This document shows positions 44,767-55,423 of a stretch of 64,000 nucleotides of DNA, piece after piece. The translations under genes were made by a program, and so were the position numbers. Source of the stretch: Liolophura sinensis (taxonomy: Eukaryota; Mollusca; Polyplacophora; Chitonida; Chitonidae); NCBI RefSeq assembly GCF_032854445.1, contig NW_027018111.1:1-64000 (forward strand). Direction: 5' to 3'. Below the pieces are notes generated by a model. It searched no databases. It saw only the letters and a program-made list of their open reading frames with translations, and had not been told where the DNA came from. Within the stretch, counting starts at the first letter, position 1. Each line of letters starts with the position of its first letter.

Positions 44767-45236
44767 ATTCTCACTATAGGATCAGGGCTTGAATTTAATT
44801 GTTTTCAATCTCTAAACTGCATGGCTAGTGCGACAAGAAATTAACTAGCCCACTGAGCATGTAGCTAGCCCACATCTTTTGAGGAGTTGGAAATCACTGA
44901 CACATGTAAATTTACATGCGTGTTAACTTACAAACTGGTATTTATGAACAATATTACAGGTGACAAGTCTTTATTTTTCTGATGTATCATGGAGATCATA
45001 GCCAACAGATTAAAAGCCGATCATAAAGAATATTGAAAGTATTCTGATAGTTTACTATCCATTCGTTACCCTGACTAGTGATTTTATGTATTCAAAATGG
45101 CTATAGCCAGTAGGGCTAGTGTTCCATAAAATGTACTAGCCCAACAGCAAAGTTTACTAGACAGGGGCTAGGGGGCATATGTTAATTTCTTGCCCCGAGG
45201 ATTGTCTATAAAATGATGAAGTGATTTTCACAGACT
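44767..45236. other. Harbinger copy 2 internal spacer
   Basis: It contains repeated CTAGCC words (44826-44870 and 45100-45170) but no gene. It separates the transposase 3' end from MADF exon 1. Confidence 0.45.
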
Positions 45237-45247
45237 TTACTCACCTG

Positions 45248-45380
45248 AAATTCCCAGCTTTTCCCCAATACTTGACCAGGTGTCTTCTTTCAAGTCCGCT
45301 CTTTTGTAATTCGGATTCGACTTATCAAATAATACCGGAATCTTTTCAACTTCCAAAATTATTCTCTCCTTTATGTCCAT
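45248..45380 (-). CDS. Harbinger copy 2: MADF gene exon 1
   Basis: From ATG at 45380: MDIKERIILEVEKIPVLFDK, then YKRADLKEDTWSSIGEKLGIS, ending at a GTGAGT donor. It joins in phase to exon 2 at 43806 (ISG then PDVQTKW). The exon is open, unlike copy 1. Confidence 0.75.
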
Positions 45381-45499
45381 GTTTCTCTTATGTGATATTG
45401 CCACGTCTCGCCTACAGTGGATGTTCACTGAGACACACCCAGGGTCAGTGCACTACAACCTCTACCAGCCAACCCAACGTAATGACGCAACAGAAACCG

Positions 45500-45682
45500 C
45501 AGTGAAATCAGTCGAGCGAGCGACTGGAAGCGGCAAACGCAGCGGCTTTTTGCAACGCGATTCCCGGAGCGGTTTTGGTGGAGACGGTTGTAAACATTTA
45601 CACAGAAGTGATCGTCTGCGGCTGCCGCAGCGGGAACCGTTGCGGGAACCGCAGCAATTATCGTGCTCGGTGGAAACGGCCC
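45500..45682. repeat. Harbinger copy 2 right terminal region
   Basis: GC-rich subterminal repeats (GCGGGAACCGTTGCGGGAAC, GAACCGCAGC) end in CGGTGGAAACGGCCC followed by TTAA. The same style of end is seen at 2233 in copy 1. Confidence 0.55.
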
Positions 45683-45784
45683 TTAAGACAGAATGAATTG
45701 CAAAAACTGGCAAAGTTGGGTAGTTAACCACGGAGACTCCCGTTTCTCTGAAGTGTCTTCAAATGATATCTTACTCAGTCACAC

Positions 45785-45955
45785 TATACTGACACCGGAA
45801 AAACCCGTCCTGTTCGCTTGAACTCATGTTAGGCAGGAGCAAGCATCACTTCTAAAGTCTCTGAAGTGACCCCATCCGGGTTTGATCCCGCAGTCTCTCA
45901 ACTTTCAGCCGGACGCTCTAACCATAAGGCCACCGAAGCGGTGGACGTTCTTGTA
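45785..45955 (-). repeat. tRNA-derived SINE, family B
   Basis: Minus-oriented with B box complement CGGGTTTGATCCCGC, then GGACGCTCTAACCATAAGGCC and CGAAGCGG; the body (ATACTGACACCGG, GGAGCAAGCATCAC) matches 2600-2700. The head resembles a tRNA but is degenerate. Confidence 0.62.
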
Positions 45956-47541
45956 GAATACACAATACACAGGTAATCAAGAATACTGCATTCCACTGCG
46001 TTCGCAACTAGACCTTGCCTATTTCATATTAACGTAATTGTTTCCTTTTCTTGTTTGATAGCACATCATTTATTAGCCGTCCCTTTGTATTGGCTTGCAC
46101 AGCGAGAATAAGAGATTTATAACTTTTTATCTAATAAGTAACGTCTGTTCCACCATAGTAATAGTTCTAACCGTTTTACCTTCACATACCATATGGTATT
46201 CTCGACAGCGCTGTTTTTTTTATAGCTTTCTGATTTGAGCCATTCAAATAAACAAATCCTTTATGTACGATTGCTCTGCAGTTTTATGGAAAACATGGAG
46301 AAATTATCCAAGAATACAAGGGATAATATTTAAGTTGATTCCATGGCAGTTGACGTTGAATTTAATGAACAATGAGTTAATGTTACCATGTAAGTTGTTG
46401 ACAAGAAGAGTGGTGAGAAGCTGTCGGGATGAACCCCATTCAGTTTCTCCTAATTTCGAGTTAAGAGTTATCCAACTGTTACCAAAGTATATATAAGGCT
46501 TTAATTGGTTTATTGCCAACAGTATTAGTTAGTAATTTCTGACAGATGAGTTCCCCAAAATAATTGATTTTTCTTCCATATGTAGTGAATTAAAATGTGT
46601 GTAAATATGAGAATGAATGACTCAACGGTTAGGAAACTGTTGATAAATGACTTTGCCGGAGGTACAACATAAACCCCTGAATAAAGTAGGCTAATAAAAA
46701 TAAAATAAATTAGGAATATAAAAGGACCTGGCACGAGCGCAAATTTTAAAATCCCAGCACAGTTTTGTAAATGTCCAAATCAGAAGTATAAAACGCCCAT
46801 AAAAGTTATATGGCGATAAAAGAGATGACTCAGTAATAACCCGCTAAGAATGCACTTCTGATCGATAGAGCAAATTTTTCAGTCATTCAAGGTGCTGTGT
46901 TTTGAATTTACAATATGATGATCAACGTTAACCAGAAAAATATCTTTACTGAAACTTTCACGTGTGTATTTCTACGTGCTGTCAAAGTTTCGTGTTGGTT
47001 AACGTTTGTCTCCACATGTCAAATATAACCTTTATAATGTTATCAATTTTGTTTTATTTTAGCAAGTTTAAAATCGGTATTACTGCCATGGTCTATCGGA
47101 TATCCTTCATGGTATAGTGAGCAAACAAAGTCTCTGTGGGGAAAAGATTGCACATGAGGGAAAAGTTCGAATCTTTGTAGTCCATTTTCTGTCTTTGTAA
47201 ACATACTTTACCATGAGTAAGGCTGTATTCGATTAAATAAGTGTTATCATGAATTAGAGTGGATAATTGTTAAGCCATGGTAATACGAAATGTGTGGTAA
47301 CTATAGCGAAATCATACTTGAATTATGGTTGACAGCACATGTGGTCCTCTAGCTATCGTTAACATTAACATGTTATTCTTAGAGGAATTATAAAGCTGAA
47401 AGTTACATTTGTTATATATTATACTATATTTATTGATTGGTGCACTGGGACCGATTCCCCGCCTTACAATAACAAACGATGTATAACTGGTCATCAGAGG
47501 GGCAATCAGCCTAGTTGTCAGTGATATCACCAAGGCCTTAC
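45956..47541. other. Intron, nothing recognised
   Basis: AT-rich; no element identified and only chance frames under 80 codons. Confidence 0.45.
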
Positions 47542-47820
47542 CTCGAACCATGACCTCCAGTTGTCCTCCCTGATCGCCACCAACCCCGTTGCTGGCTCCA
47601 CACCGGTATATACCCTGATCTCTAAACGTCACCTCACTGATGGACAGGGATTTCCCAGGGCTGCTGTTTATCAGTGGTACAAGACGGTCATCAATGGTAC
47701 GACTCCAGGCAGAGTAGGTGTAGTTTTGAGGAACAGCTTCAGCACGACATTCCAACTGTAGAGGGTTTCCTTCTGTTACATTTTCTCCTGATACCAGAGC
47801 CACAGATACATCCGGGGGAT
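47542..47820 (-). CDS. Ig-like domain exon 6
   Basis: The exon is 279 nt, phase 1-1, from acceptor TTCCTAG to donor G|GTAAGG. It starts PPDVSVALVSGENVTEG, has LECRAEA, a tryptophan in YSAWSRT, and the second cysteine in GIYRCGASN, all canonical for an I/C2-set domain. The F strand DQGIYRCGASNGVG is the clearest Ig signature in the gene. Sequons occur at NVT, NYT and NSS. Confidence 0.87.
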
Positions 47821-48201
47821 CTAGGAAAATACAAATAGAGACATTTCAAAATCCGTAGTCAGAGCTGTCTGATTTGTAGTGATCTTCGCGGTATGTGCAA
47901 TGTAGTAAAACTATAAGAAAAAAATGATGACGTGGATTAAGTAACTCTATTTGACCTAAAACTGTGTCCATGGCTAAGATAATGGTTTTGTCTTTTTCCT
48001 AAAAAGGTGTTTGCAGGATTATGCAGAAGGTGAGATAGTATCCTACTGAAATCTTGAATGTTTCAGCATTATTTGTAGTATTATATGATCCTTACTTGTA
48101 TGCTAAAATGCCGCATGGCGTTTTAGATCAAATACAGTATTTAGTTTTTAGTATTTATAAGCATATACTCAAAGAAGTAGTCTGTTTATTTTAACTTAAG
48201 G

Positions 48202-48378
48202 TCTGTTGTCTGAGTTACACTAGAATTTATTCTGTTATAATACTCTGGTTATATTCAATATAATATCCTATTAGTCTAATAGAATCTCTATGTTGAATTA
48301 ATAGAATATGTATGCTATACTTAACAGAAAAATCTGCTGCAATAACATACTACATTCTAGCATCACTCAGACAGCAGA
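48202..48378. repeat. Small MITE-like inverted repeat
   Basis: Arms of about 24 bp: TCTGTTGTCTGAGTTACACT at 48202 and the complement of ATCTGCTGTCTGAGTGATGC at 48378, with mismatches. The interior is AT-rich with several AATAGAAT words. No coding capacity. Confidence 0.55.
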
Positions 48379-49081
48379 TTTTCTATTAAAATTAACAGAT
48401 TAATTTTTTAATGTGGGGTCAACTCAAGATAGTTTCCCCTATACGACTTCCTTCAGATTTTTGGGTGGAGAAAGCATAGGTGTCCGAGAACCATGTGTCA
48501 TGGTGCCAGTTCCCCATGTGCCCCATGTGAACATAAGAGCACAACTTAACCAGCAACAGTTGGAGTAGACGCTGTGGCATGTTCAGCCGTATTTGAGCTA
48601 TAAGACCAGCGACAGCGGGGGAACATGTGGATTACTGCATGTATATTTATTACATACTGACATCGAGATTGCGGCGTAAATATGTAGCCATATGAATACA
48701 CCTTGTTGCATTTGTTCTTTTTTATCAAATACACTTTGTACCACGTTCTGTGATCTCTTCTGTGAAGATCTTTAATCCACTATTAGATCAAAAATGCAAT
48801 GCAGTCATTTTGCAATCATTAAAACATGCTAATTCTTAACCCTACATTATCTAAGTAGCCAGTTTTAATCATATACATACTAAGCATATTTTAAAAACTT
48901 TGTTAAATTAACATAAATGTTGAGAAATAGTGAGGTTCATGCAATACGTAACATAAAAGATTCCACAAGACGTGCATATATGTGTTTTGTTATGACATTC
49001 CATCAAAGTAAATCTAAGAAACTGGAACAGTCGACTATACGATAATTCCCACTAATTTGTTAAGCACAGAAGTACACTCAC

Positions 49082-49351
49082 AGTACACAGTGACATTGAC
49101 CGTGCTCTGTATTCCTCTCTTGATGTTATTAGTAGCTGTCACGGTGTAGATGCCAGAGTCAGTCCTGCTGATCTTGCTGAACTTGATTACAGACGTATAT
49201 CTGTGATTTGTCACGCTCAGGTCATTCGGCTGACCTCCGCGACTCCAGCTTATCGTCGGCTCAGGCTTAGCCCAGATCGTACAGGACAGCTCAGCTGTGA
49301 CATTCTCCACGAAAATGTACGATGATCTACAGCTGGTAAACATGGGTCCGT
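49082..49351 (-). CDS. Ig-like domain exon 5, second cysteine missing
   Basis: The exon is 270 nt, phase 1-1, from acceptor CACTTCAG to donor T|GTGAGT. It begins GPMFTSCRSS. The first cysteine (ELSCTIW) and the core tryptophan (TISWSR) are normal for an I-set domain, and DSGIYTVTATNN is the typical F strand, but the expected cysteine after the tyrosine is replaced (YTV). The domain therefore lacks its standard disulfide. The cysteine in FTSCRSS might compensate, but that is speculation. The frame and splice sites are intact, so it looks functional. Confidence 0.83.
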
Positions 49352-50424
49352 CTGAAGTGAAAAGCAGTTATCAATTAGTGCAAAACTGATGAAAAGACAC
49401 ATGAGAAAACGAGCATGCCGTTATCTATAGTGTGTTTCTATTTCGTACGTTTACGAAAACTGTGTTACAATCTTGTTTCCCATCAAGGTGTGTTATGTCT
49501 GTTATGCAGCTAAACAGGATAAGTCGATCTTAAATCAGAAAGTCATATAATTCTTGCATGAAAATGCATAATTGAGAACCAAGGAAGGTTCTTCAGTGGT
49601 AACTTCGTCCATTACACTGTGATTCAGAGATATACGATATATGGTATACAACTACTTGTGTTTCTACTGGAAAAGATACAGCGCTGGTCGGAAAGAATGT
49701 TGGTTTTTGGCTACCGAAAGCAAATCAACAATGCTAATTGTGTGGCACTTAGGTGCAGAACATAGAACACGAAGGACGACGATAGATTTGCATACGTTTG
49801 TCTCCTTCCGCATCAGGAAGGGAGGATGAAGACAGAAATGGATTAATATTGTTCACAACAAGGCTTAAAACCTGTATTTAATTCCAGATGGAAAACACAA
49901 CAGACGACAACTGTACTGAGTTCAAAATAAGTAGGTGAAATGTCCATCGCAACCACACTTTGCAACAAACATTCTCAGTTTCAAAGTGCAGACAGGGTCC
50001 TTCCTCGTGCTGAACGTAAAGTGAATGCTGTAGGCTTAATTCAGCCTTTGTTAGCCTTAATTAAGCTGATCATCTGATAAACATCTAATACCATACAGAT
50101 GCTCATTTCTGGCTGGGATCGGAACTTTAATATTAAACTTTAAACATAGCACTGACTCTTAATCCTTTAAGTTTTGTCAGTTTTACGGATTAGTACTTCT
50201 ATGGCACAGTCTTCACGGCAATCGGGCCGCGGAGCTTCTAGTGGTCATCAGACCCTTCACCATCATAAGAGTCTGGACTATGGCCTAAAGTGCTGGGATA
50301 GATTTTATTCTCTCTCCACGTTTAATCTTCCAGAATATGCCTATACAAGGCAATCTGCACGGTCGCGGGGTTCTCGGGCCAAGGCGGCCCATGGATCCTC
50401 TACTAATGTGCTGACAGTTCCCCC
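49352..50424. other. Intron, nothing recognised
   Basis: A chance frame at 50174-50512 has Ser/Arg-rich sequence without family signal and runs into a SINE. Confidence 0.45.
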
Positions 50425-50600
50425 CCCCCTCCCACCCCCACCCCAGGGGAAACACACGAGCATCTCCAGGTTGTTGGCAGACCTTCCTATTTACGGCTGG
50501 AGAGGAAGCTAGCATGAGCTGGACTTGAACTCACAGCGACCGCATCGGTGAGAGGCTCCTGGGTCATTACGATTTCCGCATTTACAGCGGTAGCGGAACT
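50425..50600 (-). repeat. SINE family A, head and central part
   Basis: GGTTGTTGGCAGACCTTCC, ACTTGAACTCACAGCGACCG and GAGAGGCTCCTGGGTCATTA; preceded by a C-rich tract at 50420-50447. Confidence 0.65.
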
Positions 50601-50974
50601 AGTGAAAAGGCGATTCAAGTCTGCGTCTTTATTGGTGTGGAGCCAATCGAGCCATATTGAGAGCAACGCTGGCCAGGGCCTTGGTAAAAGGACACACTTG
50701 GGTTATGTGTTCACGTGTACATGTATTTCTAAGGGATTGTAAAATCGACATGCTTTCGTAATACTTCTTTTATGAACAGGACGAATTTCTTTGAATCACT
50801 AATCCCAAATAAAATAATAACAGTATTCTTTTCCAAAACATTTACCGGCTTATGGGGAATATTCGTATCTAACTGTCGATGGTCAGCAGTTCCAGGTTTC
50901 GGCTCTGTACGGTTTGTATAAATTATATTGGTAATATTAAGGGTAGGTACAGAAAAAGAAGAAAAAGCGAAACA

Positions 50975-51046
50975 ACTTATTTATTTATTTATTTAGTGTT
51001 TTACGCCGTGCTCAAGAATATTTCACTTATATGACGGTGGTCAGCA
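50975..51046 (-). repeat. SINE family A, 3' part, abutting the Polinton
   Basis: The TTTA-rich tail, TTTTACGCCGTGCTCAAGAA and TATGACGGTGGTCAGCA are followed directly by capsid coding sequence from about 51047. The rest of the SINE is missing, so the join marks a deletion or rearrangement at the Polinton's left side. Confidence 0.72.
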
Positions 51047-52063
51047 GCGCAGTAGTCAAGAAAACCACGATCAGAATCAGCGGGAATGAGGTAATGTCCA
51101 TCGACGACTCTGATGTGTTTCATTGCCACGGCGACTTATGGCTGACCAAAAACGAACGGAGGAATGCGGCCTACCAAGGCATTGGCAGCGAAAACATGCT
51201 TAAACTTCGAGTCGGAGCGGAGGGCGCAAGTAACGACGATGCTAGAGAAAAAGCCATCGCTCGCGCCTTTGTCAGCCGGTTCCACATCCCGCTAGACTTT
51301 GAGCTTCTAGATAGCCACATGCCATTCTACCAGAGTGCCTTGGCCGACCGACTGGAGTACGAACTGACGTTCAATGATTACAGCCGGGTCATCCTAGAAA
51401 ACAGGCGATGACGACGTGACTTACACCATCGACAACATCAGCCTGGAGTTCGATATGGTCACTGATGAGGAGCTCGCTAGACAGATCCACACCCAGTTTG
51501 CCGGGGGCGTCTCCATTCTGTATGATCGCGTCTTCGGGTCTGATACTCTCTGGAACATAAACCTAAACACGCCCGCGAGATCAGTGAAGGGCATGCTCAT
51601 GCTGTTCGAGACTAAAGGAACCCAGTGGGGGAGGAAGTCGGAATACCTCTACAACCCAAAGGTCACCAAAGTAGAAGTCACAATAGAAGGGGTCCCCAAT
51701 CCGTTGTACAGCCAGGGCATGCGGGCGTACTAGCAATGGGACGAGGTCCAGAGGTTCTTCGCCAGCTCACCCCTTAAGAAGCGGGACCCTGAGGTGGCCA
51801 GGGTCGTAAAAGACTTAGGCCTGGCAGACGTCTCCCTGGAAGAGTTCTTGACGCACAAGCACGCCTTCTGACTTGACCTTCGGCCAAGCGACGATGACGA
51901 GCTGCATGGCCGTGGGAGGCGCGTTCTGAACGCCAGCGAGGGGATTACGATACAGGTGACAAAAGAGAGAGAAGATCCCGGCGTGTTGAACGTATATCTC
52001 TATGTGATCATGGACGCCAAGCTGCACATCCAGAATGGTAGATTCGTTAGCGCGCTTTATTGA
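51047..52063 (+). pseudogene. Polinton major capsid protein, N-terminally truncated
   Basis: It matches the double-jelly-roll major capsid of metazoan Polintons, judged from DDVTYTIDNISLEFDMV, LWNINLNTPARSVKGMLMLF, YNPKVTKVEVTIEG and NPLYSQGMRAY. Breaks: a frame change near 51404-51412, TAG at 51731-51733 and TGA at 51869-51871. The start is replaced by SINE sequence. Its end overlaps the ATPase start by 29 bp. It cannot form a capsid. Confidence 0.78.
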
Positions 52064-52649
52064 TGACGCCTACTGCGCGATTATCTGTGGGCAGACTAAC
52101 TGCGGCAAAACAGTCTTCGTGCTGGACCTGCTTCAGGGCCCTTTCCGCGGTTTCTTTCATCACATTGTGGTCCTGTGCCCCACTCGTAAGCATAACGAGG
52201 CGTACCGGCGGCGATGGATACGGTTTGACGCTGAGGTCTATTGTTTTGATCCCGGCGAGCGGCTCAACGAATGCCTGAGAGCCTTCTACAGATTGTTCGA
52301 GGGGGAGCCCACACTATACATAATCGATGATTGTAGCGCGTTGGAGGTGATGAAGAAGAAACAAAAAATGCTGTCATTCATGGCTTTCTCGGGCCGTCAT
52401 GCAAAGCAAAGCGTCTGGGTCCTCACTCAGAAATACAACGCCGTCCTCAAAGACTTTCGCGAGCAGACAAGATGGGTGGCTTTATTCCACTGCAAACATC
52501 GGCACTCGTTCAACGAATGCCTGGAGGAGAACCACATCATCGAGGCCGAGAGCGAAAAGGCAGAGGTTCGACAGAAGCTCAAGAACAATCCGCATTCTAA
52601 GCTCCTGCTAATGACTGATACGCCCGCTACATCTAAGATTATATATTAG
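52035..52649 (+). CDS. Polinton A32-like genome-packaging ATPase
   Basis: 204 codons, intact. Walker A is GQTNCGKT (about residues 17-24), and Walker B is LYIIDDCS (about 96-103). Following motifs include FSGRHAKQSVWVLTQKY, a sensor-type Gln region typical of FtsK/HerA-A32 packaging ATPases. In intact relatives it drives DNA into capsids. This is the only core Polinton gene here whose frame is entirely open, which may be chance given its small size. Confidence 0.85.
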   Translation: MVDSLARFIDDAYCAIICGQTNCGKTVFVLDLLQGPFRGFFHHIVVLCPTRKHNEAYRRRWIRFDAEVYCFDPGERLNECLRAFYRLFEGEPTLYIIDDCSALEVMKKKQKMLSFMAFSGRHAKQSVWVLTQKYNAVLKDFREQTRWVALFHCKHRHSFNECLEENHIIEAESEKAEVRQKLKNNPHSKLLLMTDTPATSKIIY

Positions 52650-52659
52650 ACGTAGTCGC

Positions 52660-53294
52660 CCCTACGTATTAATCAAGGATACCGACGAGCTTATAGACGA
52701 GATTCTGGGCGCAGAGGAGGAGGAGCCCAGCCACAGCCAACAGCCCAGCCAACATGCACAGCAGCTCAGGATAGGCTGGCGGCACTTGCGGTGGGTGGGC
52801 AGGTCAAGCCATATCTGGGAAAAGACGTAACAGCCGCTGAGATCGACGCCATGAGCGACGAAGACGTTGAAAGGCTGCACTCCCGGTACGAGGCTAAGCT
52901 CGGTGCGCGGATGGTTAACGGTCTCGGAGGTATGTTCTTTAGATCATATGTAAGGACGGCCAGCTGGCTCCTACCAATCCCACCCGAGAATCGACCAAGG
53001 CTCATGGCACAGCTCGCCACCGACCCATTTGTTGAACAGGCGCTTAGCAGTGCTAGCTGCTGGCTATACTACTGCTATGGGAAGTATTTGGCACCGTTAA
53101 CCATGGCGCTGACCACTACTGAGCACTGCTCATTTAAACACCACCCCTGTCTTAGAAATGATGATCCAGAGGAATATGATTACAACGAATCCGGAAGGCC
53201 CGAAGGAAGTGGAGGGGGTGACATTCCTACGAATGACGGCCCTGCGAAGAATCCCCAAAAAGTAGGTGCGGGTCGAGCGGGTGCTGCAGCGTAA
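52660..53294 (+). pseudogene. Polinton unknown protein, frameshifted
   Basis: An acidic start (DTDELIDEILGAEEEEP) is in one frame, and from about 52750 the frame changes to AAQDRLAALAVGGQVKPYLG, then MSDEDVERLHSRYEAKLGARM, and ends AGRAGAAA at a TAA (53292-53294). The same frame stays open past the TAA into the next entry. The function is not known to me; virion or membrane association is possible. No conserved catalytic motif was seen. Confidence 0.6.
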
Positions 53295-53621
53295 AAGGCC
53301 AAGGCTGAAAAGCTCAAGGACGAGCTTTGCAAGGCAAATGTTGCTTTGCTTACTGATTCCACAAAGAAAGAGCCGAAGGAACCGGATTCTACGAAGGAAC
53401 CGGATTGTACGAAGGAACCGGATTCTACGAAGGCACCCGGCTGGAGGGTGCCCCTGGCATTATTAGGCGTTGGCAGCCTTACATTGCTAGTGTTGCTACG
53501 AGGTGCAGATATTACGCCGCATGCAGCGCAGCAAGAAAAGAATCTCCATTTTGAATATACTTCGCTACCCTTTCTATATAGAGCAGCATGTCTACTCTAC
53601 CCGGTGACGGAAAAGTGCTAG
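53295..53621 (+). CDS. Polinton small membrane protein segment with KEPDST repeats
   Basis: After the TAA the frame reads KAKAEKLKDELCKANVALL, then three to four tandem 5-6 residue repeats (TKEPDS/TKEPDC), a transmembrane segment (PLALLGVGSLTLLVLL) and stop at 53621. It may be the C-terminal part of the upstream gene cut off by the stop, or its own gene. Confidence 0.5.
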   Translation, partial: KAKAEKLKDELCKANVALLTDSTKKEPKEPDSTKEPDCTKEPDSTKAPGWRVPLALLGVGSLTLLVLLRGADITPHAAQQEKNLHFEYTSLPFLYRAACLLYPVTEKC

Positions 53622-53827
53622 TCAACGCGGTCTACCACGCCGCTGTGGTCTCTCTCCTGGCTACTGGGTACGCTCGTCTCGGCCAGATGTTCCTGAAAGG
53701 AGCCCTCCCGAAGCTGGACTTAACATTCCGTGACGTTGGCATGGTCATTGCAGATGTAGGCCTGGCCATGTTTTCAAAGGACCTGCTAATTAAACAAGGG
53801 CTCCTTCCTCCCAATATAATCAAGTAG
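53588..53827 (+). CDS. Polinton small hydrophobic protein
   Basis: 79 codons from ATG 53588 (MSTLPGDGKVLVNAVYHAAV) with hydrophobic segments near residues 12-30 and 48-62 (DVGMVIADVGLAMFSKDLL). The frame is intact. It ends 2 bp before the next gene, forming a compact cluster. The function is unknown; a membrane or minor virion protein is plausible. Confidence 0.62.
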   Translation: MSTLPGDGKVLVNAVYHAAVVSLLATGYARLGQMFLKGALPKLDLTFRDVGMVIADVGLAMFSKDLLIKQGLLPPNIIK

Positions 53828-53829
53828 TA

Positions 53830-54271
53830 ATGGCCTCCATCGCAATGATGTTGGGCGGCGCCCTCGTAAACGCTTTGGTCTTCAGTGGGAGCGGCTATAT
53901 GTTTTCAATACTGAGGAGTTCCGGTGTTTACGAAGAGCTTAGGCGCCATGACCGCCTTGTAGAGCAGCTCCAAGCCGCCCAGCAAAAATGGGCCCGAAAG
54001 CGCACTGAGCGCTTGGACTGGATCAACGATGAACTCCGCCGCCAGGGACACGCTGTCCATACGTTCCGGGATGTCGACGCTGCAATCCGCGAGTATTCTA
54101 GGGTCACGGGCAAAACTCTTACACGCGACGCGCTGCTGGGCACAGAGCCACAGCTCTCCGATTTCTATGTGCCTAGTGAAGATCAAAAAAAACCGCGAGA
54201 TAACCTTCGTCATCCTGGGAATGTGTGTGGTTGGGGGTGTGAGTTACGGAATCGCAAAACTCACCAAGTAA
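53830..54271 (+). pseudogene. Polinton unknown coiled-coil protein with C-terminal membrane segment
   Basis: It starts MASIAMMLGGALVNALVFSG (hydrophobic N-terminus), then a charged helical part (LQAAQQKWARKRTERLDWIN, DVDAAIREYSRVTGK, LSDFYVPSEDQK). In an A8 run at 54185-54192 the frame shifts. One fewer A would lead to NREITFVILGMCVVGG, a membrane segment ending at TAA 54269-54271. Confidence 0.65.
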
Positions 54272-54314
54272 TCCGAACTGACTGTGCCGCCATCGAGCTC
54301 CTCGCCAGGCACGA

Positions 54315-55400
54315 TCTGAGGTGCGCGCGACAATCTTTTTCGTCGCAAATCTGTTAGAGGGCTACTAGAATACCTTGATGACATGGCTAGTAAAGTGTCT
54401 GTCCGCCTGGCAAATATCTACTACAGCCCTCGTGGGTACTGGAAGGGTCACGCGGCCATGCAGAAACTTGCCACTGCGGCTAAAGTCTCCGAAGATGTGG
54501 TCCGGGCCTGGCTGAAAAAGCAGGCTATCTGGCAGATATACCTGCCTCATCCCCGAAAAATACCGAGGCCTATGTTCGATGTTTCCACGCCGAATAACAT
54601 CCACCAAGCCGATCTTCTATTTCTACCACATGATCGGCGAGGCCGGAAGCTGTATAAGTACGCGCTGACAGTTGTTGATGTCGCTTCTCGCTACAAGGAG
54701 GCGGAACCTCTGGTTACTAAAGATTCCAAAGAAGTCGCTGATGCTCTCTCTCTCGCATTTACAAGCGGGGATCCCTTCGATGGCCGAAGCTTCTCCAAGT
54801 TGACCCTGGGTTCGAGTTTATGGGTGCGGTGAGCCAACTGCTGGCCAAACACGATGTCACAGTCCGCCGAGGCCGCGTGGATATCCACCGAGACAAGGCA
54901 TAGTGGAGCGTTTCAACCGTACTCTGGCTGAGCGGCTCTTTGGACATCAGTACGCCCAGGAGATGCACCTCCCTCCCGCACATCGGTCTACCTAATGGGT
55001 GGCTCGGCTGCCCTCTGTTGTGGCCGCTCTGAATAACGAGACAACAAAACTGATCGGTAAAAAGCCGCAAGACGCCATCAAGGCAAAAGGGGTGCCCCAT
55101 AAGCCTTCCTCGGCGGTTCCAGGTCGTCCCGTTGGACTTAATGAGCGGAAGATCCCCGAGGGTGTTGGCGTTCGTTATCTCTATCAGCCTGGAGAGCTGG
55201 AGGGCGGCCGCCGTCGCGCGACTGATCCTGTCTGGTCTCTAGACATATATCGGCTTAGGCGCTCTGTCACAAAGCCTAATGAACCCGTGCTGTATTATCT
55301 AGACGATACGTCGGATGGCCCGCGACGGGAATTCGTTCGTGAGGAGTTGCTTATAGTGCCTCCCGATACTCAGCTTCCCCCGGATGGGGTCCTACGGTAG
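54315..55400 (+). pseudogene. Polinton retroviral-type integrase, broken
   Basis: The frame opens upstream of ATG 54383 (FRRKSVRGLLEYLDDM). The N-terminus IYYSPRGYWKG is typical of Polinton integrases. DDE residues: Asp in HQADLLFLPHD, Asp in VDPGFEFMGAV and Glu in VERFNRTLAERLFG. Breaks: frame changes near 54765-54790 and near 54897, and TAA at 54993-54995. The C-terminal part (YLYQPGELEGG, DPVWSLDIYRL, REFVREELLIVPP) looks like a chromo/SH3-like end domain. It would have inserted the element's DNA; it is inactive here. Confidence 0.85.
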
Positions 55401-55423
55401 TTCATTGATGTCCCATTCTACCG

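Noticed and set aside
45850-45950. Possible tRNA gene on the minus strand
   Set aside because: Degenerate arms and shared flanking body with other SINE B copies.
50174-50512. 112-codon Ser/Arg-rich frame
   Set aside because: Its second half is SINE sequence and a C-rich tract; no conserved motif.
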